In this document: piece after piece, positions 43,562 through 51,762 of the stretch
How the letters are laid out: each line of letters opens with the position of its first letter
Numbering within the stretch: the first letter of the stretch is position 1
DNA from: Rhizobium sp. BK316
GTDB lineage: Bacteria; Pseudomonadota; Alphaproteobacteria; Rhizobiales; Rhizobiaceae
Reading direction: 5' to 3'
Length of the DNA stretch: 64,000 nt
Assembly (NCBI RefSeq): GCF_014193695.1
Contig: NZ_JACHZR010000006.1
Coordinates: 124,001 to 188,000, forward strand
Position numbers and translations under genes: made by a program
The notes under the pieces: model-generated
Seen by the model: the letters and a program-made list of their open reading frames with translations, nothing else
The model's database searches: none
Told to the model about the DNA's origin: nothing

Positions 43562-44476
43562 ATGAATACATTAAACCGCCCGGACTTGAGCGATATTCAT
43601 CAAGGTGACTGGGTGGACCGGCTGTTGCCGGGCACATGGCGACCTTACACGAGGCTCGCGAGGCTCGATCGTCCAGTCGGAATATGGCTGACGCTGTTTC
43701 CATGCTGGGCGGCGTTGTTTCAGGCGGCCCATGGGCTGCCCGATATCCGGCAGCTGGCCGTCTTCACGCTCGGTGCTCTGCTGATGCGAAGCGCCGGCTC
43801 CACGATCAACGATATCGCGGACCGGAAATTTGACGGCCATGTCGAGCGAACCCGTTTTCGGCCACTGGCGAGCGGGCAGATCGGAGTCAGTCAGGCGTTG
43901 ACCTTTCTGGCCATCGAACTCGCCCTGGCGGCGTCTCTTCTGTTGTTTCTGACACCCTATACGCGGCTGGTCGCCTTATGCGTCTTGCCGCTTGTCTTCG
44001 TCTATCCGCTCTGCAAACGCTTCACCCATTGGCCACAGGCCGTGCTGGGCGCGGCGTTCAACTGGGGCATGCTCATGGCCTGGGCCGAAATTGCCAGCCA
44101 TATTCCGGCCGGAGCCGTGCTTATGTGGGCTGGAGCCATCGCGTGGCAGATCGGCTATGATACCGTCTATGCCTATGTCGACGTGAAAGACGACAGAGCC
44201 CTCGGCCTGAAATCGACTGCCATCCTGTTCGGCCGGCATGGCAAGCTCGTGATTGGCCTGTTCTACGCTTTGACGGTCGCCGCATGGTCGCTTGGAGGCT
44301 GGCTGTCCGGCATGTCCCTGCCTTATGCGCTCGGAATGCTCGTCATCGCCGCGCACCTTGTCTGGCAGACCTGGCGGATCGACCTTGCACGGCCGGAAGT
44401 GAATTACCGCCTGTTCCTGGCAAATATCCTGACCGGGCTATTGCTGGCAGCCTCGGCCTTTATGGGAACCTGGTAA
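43562..44476 (+). CDS. UbiA-family prenyltransferase
   Basis: A 304-residue membrane enzyme with about eight helices. Both Mg-prenyl-diphosphate motifs are visible: NDIADRKFDGHVERTRFRPL near residue 84 and DVKDDRALGLKSTAILFG near 208. The sequence is closest to 4-hydroxybenzoate octaprenyltransferase of ubiquinone synthesis, but the N-terminus differs from the usual chromosomal UbiA of rhizobia as I recall it, so a paralogue is possible. ATG at 43562 has no obvious ribosome site. Confidence 0.88.
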   Translation: MNTLNRPDLSDIHQGDWVDRLLPGTWRPYTRLARLDRPVGIWLTLFPCWAALFQAAHGLPDIRQLAVFTLGALLMRSAGSTINDIADRKFDGHVERTRFRPLASGQIGVSQALTFLAIELALAASLLLFLTPYTRLVALCVLPLVFVYPLCKRFTHWPQAVLGAAFNWGMLMAWAEIASHIPAGAVLMWAGAIAWQIGYDTVYAYVDVKDDRALGLKSTAILFGRHGKLVIGLFYALTVAAWSLGGWLSGMSLPYALGMLVIAAHLVWQTWRIDLARPEVNYRLFLANILTGLLLAASAFMGTW

Positions 44477-44486
44477 GCCCGTCGGC

Positions 44487-44654
44487 TCAATAAGAGCAGG
44501 GGCGATTGTCGCTGGGACGGAAACCGCCGGCGCAGGCCGGGTTCAGGGACGTATCCTCGCCATAGTCGTAGCTCTCCGTTGAGGTGCAACTCGAAGCGAT
44601 TGCGGAAAGCGTGATCAGAACGCCTGCCATTACGAATGTGCGAAATCTGTTCAT
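44487..44654 (-). CDS. Small lipoprotein
   Basis: A 55-residue protein starting at ATG 44654. The hydrophobic leader ends in the lipobox-like SAIASSC (Cys23), after which about 32 residues remain, with CAGGFRPSDNRPC able to form a disulfide. It is likely a membrane-anchored small lipoprotein. No function is recognised. It is convergent with the UbiA gene, 10 bases apart. Confidence 0.75.
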   Translation of the reverse strand: MNRFRTFVMAGVLITLSAIASSCTSTESYDYGEDTSLNPACAGGFRPSDNRPCSY

Positions 44655-44791
44655 GTGAACATCCCCCTTCATAGGATCGCCCATGCGCCAAGCCGACAAT
44701 CTAGCATGTCACGGCAAATCCATGCGAGGAGCATCGCATTGATCCCATTCACTCTTCCGCGAGCCAGGGGATAGGACGTCTCTATCCCTGC

Positions 44792-45895
44792 TCAGTCGCG
44801 CTCGGCGATAACAGTTGCGCGGGGATATTCGCCGTAGTAGCCGCGCCAGTTGGCGACGGCGAAACCGAATACCACCAACGCACCTGCCTGATGCAGCAGG
44901 CCCCAGTGCAGCGGCACCTCAAGCAGCAGCGTGGTGATGCCGATTGCTGCCTGGATCGTGATGAGCGCGAAGAGCAGCACGGCCCGGCGCGCATGGGTGC
45001 TCCAAGATGCGGCTCGCAGTGCAATCACCATGTTGATGAACGCGACCGCAAAGAGCGTGTAGGCACCGAGACGATGGATGAACTGCACCGTCTTCGGGTT
45101 CTCGAAGAGATTGATCCAGAAGGGCTGCTGGATGAAGAGATCGCCAGGCAGGACGGCGCCATCCATCAGAGGCCAGGTATTATAGGTGAAGCCGGCATCG
45201 AGGCCGGCGACCAGCGCACCGAGATAGATCTGGAAAAGCGAGAAGATGGCGATGGCCGCTGCCCAGCGGTGGGAATTCTTCGTCGGGGCCGGATCGTCGG
45301 AATGCGGCGAGAGCCCGCGCATGATCCACATGCAGGAAGCGAAGATCAGGCACGCCATGACGAGATGGGTGGCAAGCCGGTACTGGCTGACATCCGTGCG
45401 CGCAGACAGGCCGGAGGAGACCATCCACCAGCCGATGAAACCCTGCAGGCCACCGAGCGCCAGGATGCCGGCAAGCGGCCAGCGCAGGCGCCTCTCGATC
45501 CGGCCGGTCGCCCAGAAGAAGACCAGCGGCAGCGCGAAGATGACGCCGATGCCGCGCGCGATCAGCCGATGCGCCCATTCCCACCAGAAGATGCTCTTGA
45601 ACTCATCGACCGTCATGTCGCTGTTCAGCTGCTGGAATTCGGGGATGCGCTGATAGAGCTTGAACTCCTCTTCCCACTCGGCGGCATTCAGCGGCGGAAC
45701 AACACCATGGATCGGCTTCCATTCGGTGATGGACAGGCCGGAATTGGTCAGCCGCGTGGCGCCGCCCACGAGCACCAGACAGAAGAGCGCCAGAAGCACG
45801 AAGCCCAACCAGATGCGCACGGCGCGGCGGTTATTGTCCTGCCTGCGCACTTCGGTGCGGATCGCCTGCTCCGGGCTCAGGTTTGCGACGGCCAT
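44792..45895 (-). CDS. ctaA: Heme A synthase
   Basis: A 367-residue inner-membrane protein with eight helices that oxidises heme O to heme A for cytochrome aa3 oxidase. Conserved segments are GGATRLTNSGLSITEWKPI, EWAHRLIARG and the heme-ligand His region FIHRLGAYTLF and HWGLLHQAGA. The start is ATG 45895 (MAVANLSPEQAIR). It supports aerobic respiration together with nuo. Long (COX15-type) form, as expected in alphaproteobacteria. Confidence 0.96.
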   Translation of the reverse strand: MAVANLSPEQAIRTEVRRQDNNRRAVRIWLGFVLLALFCLVLVGGATRLTNSGLSITEWKPIHGVVPPLNAAEWEEEFKLYQRIPEFQQLNSDMTVDEFKSIFWWEWAHRLIARGIGVIFALPLVFFWATGRIERRLRWPLAGILALGGLQGFIGWWMVSSGLSARTDVSQYRLATHLVMACLIFASCMWIMRGLSPHSDDPAPTKNSHRWAAAIAIFSLFQIYLGALVAGLDAGFTYNTWPLMDGAVLPGDLFIQQPFWINLFENPKTVQFIHRLGAYTLFAVAFINMVIALRAASWSTHARRAVLLFALITIQAAIGITTLLLEVPLHWGLLHQAGALVVFGFAVANWRGYYGEYPRATVIAERD

Positions 45896-46010
45896 GATCT
45901 CTCCTTTTATCCGGCAGTTGATTTGCCCCAGCGGCTGATGCAAAACAAGCCCCGAACCTTTGCGGCATGCCGTCGCGCCGGTTCAATCCCATCCGTTCGA
46001 AAGTTATACG

Positions 46011-46220
46011 ATGCCCGTCCGCCTTCGCAAATTCATCGGCACGATCCTGATCATCATCCTCGTGCTTTTCTATGCGATTGTGGCGAATACGATCGCGGTC
46101 GCCACACTCGGCAATGCGCCGTGGTGGGGACATCTGCTTTACTTCGCGCTCACCGGACTGCTCTGGGTGCTGCCGGCGATGGTCATCATCAAGTGGATGG
46201 CCGGCCCGAGACAGCAGTAG
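46011..46220 (+). CDS. DUF2842-family small membrane protein
   Basis: A 69-residue protein, MPVRLRKFIGTILIIILVLF onward, with two transmembrane helices joined by ATLGNAPWWGHLLYFA and ending WMAGPRQQ. This matches the DUF2842 family, which is limited to alphaproteobacteria and commonly found near ctaA. The start is ATG 46011. Role unknown; a link to cytochrome oxidase assembly is suggested only by the neighbour. Confidence 0.9.
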   Translation: MPVRLRKFIGTILIIILVLFYAIVANTIAVATLGNAPWWGHLLYFALTGLLWVLPAMVIIKWMAGPRQQ

Positions 46221-46345
46221 GGGCCGATTAACGGCGGAATAACCCTGTCAGTGGAAAACTGCAGCCAGGCGCAGCGGTTAAACCAAATATACGTCTCGGC
46301 ACTCTACCTTCCTCTGCAACACATCTCTTGACCGGAGAAAGACCC

Positions 46346-47581
46346 GTGCAGACGCAGAGGCTCGATGTCCTTGAACAAAAGCTTGACGCTGCAGCGCAAG
46401 CCCAAACCGGCATTTCCCGGCTGCGACAACTCAGCGTGAAACTCGCCATGGGCGAACTCGATATCCAGCTTTTCGACAGGATGGAGCCCCTTGAAGAGGA
46501 ATGGCGCGCGCTGGAGCGCGACAACCTTTCCTCGCTGCACCAGAGCTACGATTGGTGCGCGGCCTGGGTGGCAGCCTTCCACCGTCCGCTCGCCATCCTG
46601 TGCGGCAGGAGCGGCAACCACACCGCCTTCATCCTGCCGGTGGAAATCGTCGCCTCGCGCGGCATGCGGATCGCCAAATTCATCGGCGCCGACCACAGCA
46701 ACATCAATACCGGCCTGTTTTCGCAAGCCTTTGCCGAAGATGGCGATGCGGTGGACAGCCATCGCCTCGCCGCCCGCCTTCGTGCAGCACTCTCCGGCAA
46801 GGCCGATCTGCTTCTCTTACAGAATATTCCGCTGGAATGGCGCAGCCGTCGCAACATGCTTGGCGGCCTGCCCATGGTGCAGAACCAGAACCACGCCTAT
46901 CAACTTCCGCTCTTCGATACGTTTGAGAAGACGCTGCAGCAGCTGAACGCCAAAAGCCGGCGCAAGAAGTTCCGCACGCAGAGCCGGCGGCTGGAGGCGG
47001 TTGGCGGCTTCGACTATATCGCGCCGGAAGCGTCCGCGGAGCAGCATGAACTGCTCGACACGTTCTTCCGCCTGAAAAGCGCCCGCTTCGCCTCGCTCGG
47101 CCTGCCCGATGTCTTTGCGGATTCGGAGACCAAGGCCTTCCTGCACGGCCTGATCGACAAACGGATCGGCGACAATTTCGGCCTGCAGATGCGCGCCCTG
47201 CGCCTAAAGGGCGAGTATGAGGGACGCATCGCCGCGCTGTCGGGGATTTCCCGCAAGGGCGACCACGTCATCTGCCAGTTCGGTGCGATCGACGAGGATC
47301 TGGTTGCGGATGCAAGCCCCGGCGAATTCCTCTTCTGGCAAATGATTTCAAGCCTGCACGGCAAGGGAGTCGCGCTTTTCGATTTCGGCCTCGGTGATCA
47401 GACCTACAAGCGCTCCTGGGCGCCGATCGAAACCGACCATCACGATGTGGTCCTGCCGATCTCCGGCATCGGCGTCGCTGCCGGCGCAGCGCACCGGGCG
47501 ATCACCCGTGGCAAGGCCTTCATCAAGGCCCGCCCCGGTCTCTATAAATTTGCCCAGAACATCCGGGCCAAGATTGGCTGA
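46346..47581 (+). CDS. GNAT-family acetyltransferase, BcsL/CelD-like
   Basis: A 411-residue protein with the BcsL/CelD-type GNAT domain: SSLHQSYDWCAAWVAAF at about residue 60, KSRRKKFRTQSRRLEA near 205 and the C-terminal FDFGLGDQTYKRSWAP. Proteins of this family modify polysaccharides, probably by acetylation. The start is uncertain: GTG 46346 with GGAG nine bases upstream is preferred over TTG 46328. It converges on the chain-length gene three bases away, marking the left end of the polysaccharide locus. Confidence 0.85.
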   Translation: MQTQRLDVLEQKLDAAAQAQTGISRLRQLSVKLAMGELDIQLFDRMEPLEEEWRALERDNLSSLHQSYDWCAAWVAAFHRPLAILCGRSGNHTAFILPVEIVASRGMRIAKFIGADHSNINTGLFSQAFAEDGDAVDSHRLAARLRAALSGKADLLLLQNIPLEWRSRRNMLGGLPMVQNQNHAYQLPLFDTFEKTLQQLNAKSRRKKFRTQSRRLEAVGGFDYIAPEASAEQHELLDTFFRLKSARFASLGLPDVFADSETKAFLHGLIDKRIGDNFGLQMRALRLKGEYEGRIAALSGISRKGDHVICQFGAIDEDLVADASPGEFLFWQMISSLHGKGVALFDFGLGDQTYKRSWAPIETDHHDVVLPISGIGVAAGAAHRAITRGKAFIKARPGLYKFAQNIRAKIG

Positions 47582-47584
47582 AGA

Positions 47585-49771
47585 TCAGGCAGCATGGCGT
47601 GCGGGGCTGCGCATCGCGGCCTCTTCGCCACCCGACATCAGTACCACACGCTCGTAGCCGGCACCTTGGAAATCCTGCATCAGGCCGACGAAGGCAGCTT
47701 CTTCGATCTCAGGCAGAGACAGGATGATCTCGATCTCCTTGCTGCGCGTCAGTCTTGACACGCCGGCGACATCGGCCGCGCCGCATTCCACGATGACGAT
47801 ATCGTAGGCCGATGACAGAGCATCGAGCAGCAGCGACAGCCGATCGGCGCCTCGCATGGCGCGACGTACATCACTCACACCCTGCGGGATCAGATGCGCA
47901 TCGGAAAACCGGTCGCCGTGGATCGTCTCGCCGAAGGCAGCCTCGCCGCAGAGAAGATCGGTAACGCCCGGTGCCTCGGGGTTTTCGGCCATGAGCTCGG
48001 TCGGATAGCCGGAGCCGGTCATGTCGATCAGGATCACCCGGCGTCCGTCATCGGCCAGCAGGCGTGCCAAGGCAACTGTTGCGGCAGAACCATTGTCACC
48101 GGTTGGGGATATGGAAACGGCGAGCGGTGCACGGCAGTCGGCGAGATAGCTTGCGACGGAAGAGACGGAGAACTCGTTCTCGTCGGCAGGCGCTTCCTCG
48201 ACCGGCTCGGCTTGCGGCTCCTCGTCGTCGTCGACCGCTGCCGTCAGCATGCTGGGCTTGGCAAGCGTTGCCGCGGAAACGGGAGCCGTTCCCGCAGGAA
48301 GGGGTGCTGCTCCGCCCTGCTCTTCGTCCTCGACGCTGTCTTCGATGGTGCGGGATTCGACATCCAGAGGCTCGACCGGGCGAAGCGCGCGGCCACTGAA
48401 GAGTTCGGAGAGCATGATGACGATCGCACTCATGATGAGGGTTGCGACCGCAGCAACGATGACGATCGGCACGACTTTCGGGAAATAAGGATCGACCTGC
48501 TCGATCGCTTTCGAAACGATACGGGCGTCCGCCGGGCTGGAATTCCGGTCGGCACGCGAAGCGGCTTCGCGGTAGCGGACGAGGTAGGTTTCGAGAAGCT
48601 GGCGCTGGGCGTTCGCCTCCCGCTCCAGTGCGTTAAGACCCACTGCGTCCTCGCCCGCCCTGGCGCTGTTGGCCTGCAGCCTATCGGACTGCTGCTCCAG
48701 TTCCTTGGCGCGCAGCTCGGCAACCTTCGTCTCGTTTTCGATGCTGGCAAGGATCTTCTGCGTTTCCTGGCGGATCTGCGTGCGGATATCGGCAAGTTGG
48801 GCACGCAGGCTCTTCAGCCGCGGATGATTGTTGAGCAGGCTCGTCTGCAGGTCTGATATCTGCGACTGCAGCCCGGATTCCGTCGCCTTCAGCCGCTGGA
48901 TCGACTGCGACGACATGATGTCAGCAAGCGTGTCGGAGGCTTCGCCCGATGACAGCGCATTGCGCACGGCTTGTGCCCTCGCCTCGGCATTCGCCTTGTC
49001 GGTGCGCACGCGGGTCAGTTCGACGGAGATGTCGTTGAGCTGCTGCGCAGTGAAGGTCGTCGTGCCATTGGTCTGCAACAGGCCGTGGGTCGTGCGGTAA
49101 TCGGCGACCTTTTTCTCGGCCTCGCTCACCTTCTGGCGCAGGCTGTCGATCTCCGGTTCGAGCCAGCGCGTCGCTTCCGAGTTGGAGGCGAGCTTGGCGC
49201 CGCTCTGGATCGCCAGGTAGACCTGCGCCATGGCGTTCGGAATGCTCGCGGCGAGCTTCGGATCCTTGGAGGTGAAGGTAATGCCGATGACGCGCGAGCC
49301 CGGCACCTGATAGACCTGCAGGCGCTGGGTGAAGGCGTCGATGACACGCTCTTCCGGCGGATTTTCCAGCGGGTTCTTCTTCAGGTGCAGCGCCACGAGG
49401 ATATCGGTGAGCGCGGAGCCGTTCGCGGCAGCATCGAATTCCGGCAGATTGTAGAGCTTCAGATTGTTGATGACCTGCTTGATGAGGTCGGCCGATTGCA
49501 GAAGCTGCACCTGGCTGGCGATATTCAGCTCGTCGAGCAGCGGTCCGGCATTGGCGTCACTCGTCTGCGTATTGGCAAAGGCCGGAGCGCGTGGTTCGAT
49601 GAGGACGCGTGTCTCGCTGCGATATTGCGGCGAAACGATCTTGGCGCCGGCAAAAGCGACTGCCGCACCCAATGCGGTGATCGTCAATATTCTCAGACGA
49701 CGTGCCCAGACCGCGCGCACAAGCTGGCCGAGGTCGATGTCCACATCCTGATCACTCGCTACGCGGGACAT
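47585..49771 (-). CDS. Polysaccharide chain-length/co-polymerase protein with degenerate BY-kinase domain
   Basis: A 728-residue PCP2a protein like ExoP/Wzc. It has an N-terminal membrane helix (~20-45), a long periplasmic coiled-coil (~180-420), a second helix (~440-470), and a cytoplasmic ATPase-like domain. That domain appears degenerate: the P-loop lysine is replaced (SPTGDNGSAAT), the Walker A' Asp run is VILIDMTGSG, and no tyrosine cluster follows, so kinase activity is doubtful. The start is taken at ATG 49771, eight bases from GGAG; ATG 49777 is the alternative. It is divergent from the export lipoprotein gene. Confidence 0.9.
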   Translation of the reverse strand: MSRVASDQDVDIDLGQLVRAVWARRLRILTITALGAAVAFAGAKIVSPQYRSETRVLIEPRAPAFANTQTSDANAGPLLDELNIASQVQLLQSADLIKQVINNLKLYNLPEFDAAANGSALTDILVALHLKKNPLENPPEERVIDAFTQRLQVYQVPGSRVIGITFTSKDPKLAASIPNAMAQVYLAIQSGAKLASNSEATRWLEPEIDSLRQKVSEAEKKVADYRTTHGLLQTNGTTTFTAQQLNDISVELTRVRTDKANAEARAQAVRNALSSGEASDTLADIMSSQSIQRLKATESGLQSQISDLQTSLLNNHPRLKSLRAQLADIRTQIRQETQKILASIENETKVAELRAKELEQQSDRLQANSARAGEDAVGLNALEREANAQRQLLETYLVRYREAASRADRNSSPADARIVSKAIEQVDPYFPKVVPIVIVAAVATLIMSAIVIMLSELFSGRALRPVEPLDVESRTIEDSVEDEEQGGAAPLPAGTAPVSAATLAKPSMLTAAVDDDEEPQAEPVEEAPADENEFSVSSVASYLADCRAPLAVSISPTGDNGSAATVALARLLADDGRRVILIDMTGSGYPTELMAENPEAPGVTDLLCGEAAFGETIHGDRFSDAHLIPQGVSDVRRAMRGADRLSLLLDALSSAYDIVIVECGAADVAGVSRLTRSKEIEIILSLPEIEEAAFVGLMQDFQGAGYERVVLMSGGEEAAMRSPARHAA

Positions 49772-49958
49772 ACTCATTACTCCAATACGAACTGCCCCAA
49801 GCGTAAACGACCATGGTAACTCAACGGTTAATGGCAACTCCCTCGCAAATACGATGCTCCTGATAAAGGATTTGAGGAAATCGGCGGTTTTTTTACCGGG
49901 CATTAACCCTAATAGATCGATAACGGCCCGACCGAATTATCTTCCTGTGAGCAAGCGG

Positions 49959-50534
49959 ATGCCCTTCGTCCAGCCCAAGATCCTGATGGCTATGAGCCTT
50001 GTCGCCATGATGGCTGCACTGGCGGGCTGCACCACCTATCGGCCCGCGCCGAAGGCCTTCAACCAGGCGACGATCCAGCCCTATTCGCTCGACAGCGGCG
50101 ACCGCCTGCGCATCACCGTCTTCGATCAGGCAACGCTGACCAATACCTATACGGTGGATCAGGCCGGCTATATCGCATTCCCCCTTATCGGCCAGGTCCC
50201 TGCCCGCGGCCGCACCTTGCAGCAACTCTCGGGCCAGATCGCCCAGAAGCTGCAGCAGGGATATCTTCGCGATCCTGATGTCACCATCGATGTCGACCGG
50301 TATCGTTCCGTCTTCATCATGGGCGAAGTCGGCCAGCCCGGCCAATATGCCTATGTGCCCGGCATGACGGTGCAGAACGCCATCGCAGTTGCCGGCGGCT
50401 TCACCAGCCGTGCCAACCAGAGCATGGTCGACGTCACGCGCAAGATCAACGGACAGGTGCTGACGGGCCGCGTCAATATTTCCGGCCCGATCATCGCCGG
50501 CGACACGATCTATGTCCGCGAACGGCTTTTCTAG
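49959..50534 (+). CDS. Outer-membrane polysaccharide export lipoprotein (OPX/Wza-like)
   Basis: A 191-residue protein. The lipoprotein signal ends at the lipobox LAGC (Cys24). The mature part has the poly_export domain (YSLDSGDRLRITVFDQATLTNTY, GYIAFPLIGQVPARG) and an SLBB-like repeat (FIMGEVGQPGQYAY, NAIAVAGGF). It lacks the C-terminal transmembrane helix of full Wza, as in short OPX proteins. The start is ATG 49959; a GTG at 49947 is in frame. It should form the export conduit with the chain-length protein. The glycosyltransferase follows three bases later. Confidence 0.92.
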   Translation: MPFVQPKILMAMSLVAMMAALAGCTTYRPAPKAFNQATIQPYSLDSGDRLRITVFDQATLTNTYTVDQAGYIAFPLIGQVPARGRTLQQLSGQIAQKLQQGYLRDPDVTIDVDRYRSVFIMGEVGQPGQYAYVPGMTVQNAIAVAGGFTSRANQSMVDVTRKINGQVLTGRVNISGPIIAGDTIYVRERLF

Positions 50535-50537
50535 CCG

Positions 50538-51707
50538 ATGATAGAGCAGAGGCCCCTCCGCATTCTTCACTGCTTCCGCTCGCCGGTCGGCGGAATTTTC
50601 CGTCATGTCCGCGATCTCGTGGAGGAACACAGCCGGGCGGGCCATGATATCGGCATCATCTGCGACAGTTCGACTGGCGGCGAATATGAGGACAGTCTCT
50701 TCGACGATATCCGCCCCTTTCTTTCGCTCGGTCTGATGCGCATTCCGATACGGCGCTCCATCAGCCCGTCGGATGCAGCGGTTCTCTGGAACACATTCAA
50801 GGAAATCAGGAGCTTGCGGCCGGATGTGCTGCATGGGCATGGCGCCAAGGGCGGCGTGCTCGCGCGGCTTGCCGGCTCAGCCCTGCGGGTCAACAGGTAT
50901 CGCGTAGCCCGCCTCTATACTGCGCATGGCGGAAGCCTGCATTACTCCCGCGCCTCCATGCTCGGCCAGTTCGTGCTGCGCATGGAGCGGCTGCAGGAAT
51001 ATTTTACCGATGCGCTGGTCTTCATCTGCGAATACGAGCGACAAACCTATGCGACCAAGGTGGGCCGGCCCCGGGTCATGAACCGGCTGATCTATAATGG
51101 CATCGGCGCACGGGATTTTTCCGATATTCCGACCCGCTCCGACGCCGTACATTTCATCTATGTCGGCATGCTGCGCGATCTCAAAGGCCCGGATCTTTTC
51201 ATCGACGCCTTCGCCAAGACCGAGCGCCTGCTCGGCCGGCCGCTTTCGGCGCTGATGATCGGCGACGGGCCGGAACGCGACCGTTATCGCGAGATGATGG
51301 TCGAGCGCGGCCTCGGCAAGCGCATCGGCATGCTGCCGGCCATGCGCGTGAGGGACGCCTTCTCCATGGCGCAGAACCTTGTCGTCCCCTCCCGCGCCGA
51401 AGCCATGCCTTACATCGTTCTGGAAGGGCTCGGCGCCGGCAAGACGGTCATCGCCTCGCGTGTCGGCGGCATTCCCGAGGTGCTTGGAACAGACAGTCCC
51501 GCACTGGTGACACCGGGGGACTCCGACGACTTGGCGCGGGTGATGGCTGAAGCACTGACAGTGCCCGGCTGGCACGACAAGGTCATGCCTTCTCCCGACG
51601 CGGTCAAGTCGGTCTTTTCCGCCCCAGTCATGGCCCGCGAAGTGCTGAAACTCTACGGCGAGCTCGTCAATCCCGCTACGGCACAGGCAATCCCGGCCGC
51701 CTCGTAA
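50538..51707 (+). CDS. Glycosyltransferase family 4
   Basis: A 389-residue GT-B enzyme. The N-terminal acceptor domain starts LRILHCFRSPVGGIFRHV, a GPVGG-like loop, and the C-terminal donor domain has YVGMLRDLKGPDLFIDAF, IGDGPERDRY and the E-x7-E segment SRAEAMPYIVLEGLGAGKTVIA. It adds a sugar to the lipid-linked repeat unit made by the next gene's product. It is packed three bases after the export gene. The sugar is unknown. Confidence 0.92.
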   Translation: MIEQRPLRILHCFRSPVGGIFRHVRDLVEEHSRAGHDIGIICDSSTGGEYEDSLFDDIRPFLSLGLMRIPIRRSISPSDAAVLWNTFKEIRSLRPDVLHGHGAKGGVLARLAGSALRVNRYRVARLYTAHGGSLHYSRASMLGQFVLRMERLQEYFTDALVFICEYERQTYATKVGRPRVMNRLIYNGIGARDFSDIPTRSDAVHFIYVGMLRDLKGPDLFIDAFAKTERLLGRPLSALMIGDGPERDRYREMMVERGLGKRIGMLPAMRVRDAFSMAQNLVVPSRAEAMPYIVLEGLGAGKTVIASRVGGIPEVLGTDSPALVTPGDSDDLARVMAEALTVPGWHDKVMPSPDAVKSVFSAPVMAREVLKLYGELVNPATAQAIPAAS

Positions 51708-51717
51708 AAGTTTCTTA

Positions 51718-51762
51718 GGGGCTTTCTGTTATCCCGCTCACATCAACGAGCGATGAAGCCCC
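51718..51762 (+). promoter_or_regulatory. Nested hairpin directly before the initiating transferase ATG
   Basis: Outer arms GGGGCTT / AAGCCCC (51718-51724, 51756-51762) enclose inner arms CGCTC / GAGCG (51735-51739, 51748-51752). The outer arm ends at the base before ATG 51763, and no Shine-Dalgarno sequence is visible, so translation may depend on this structure. Confidence 0.5.
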
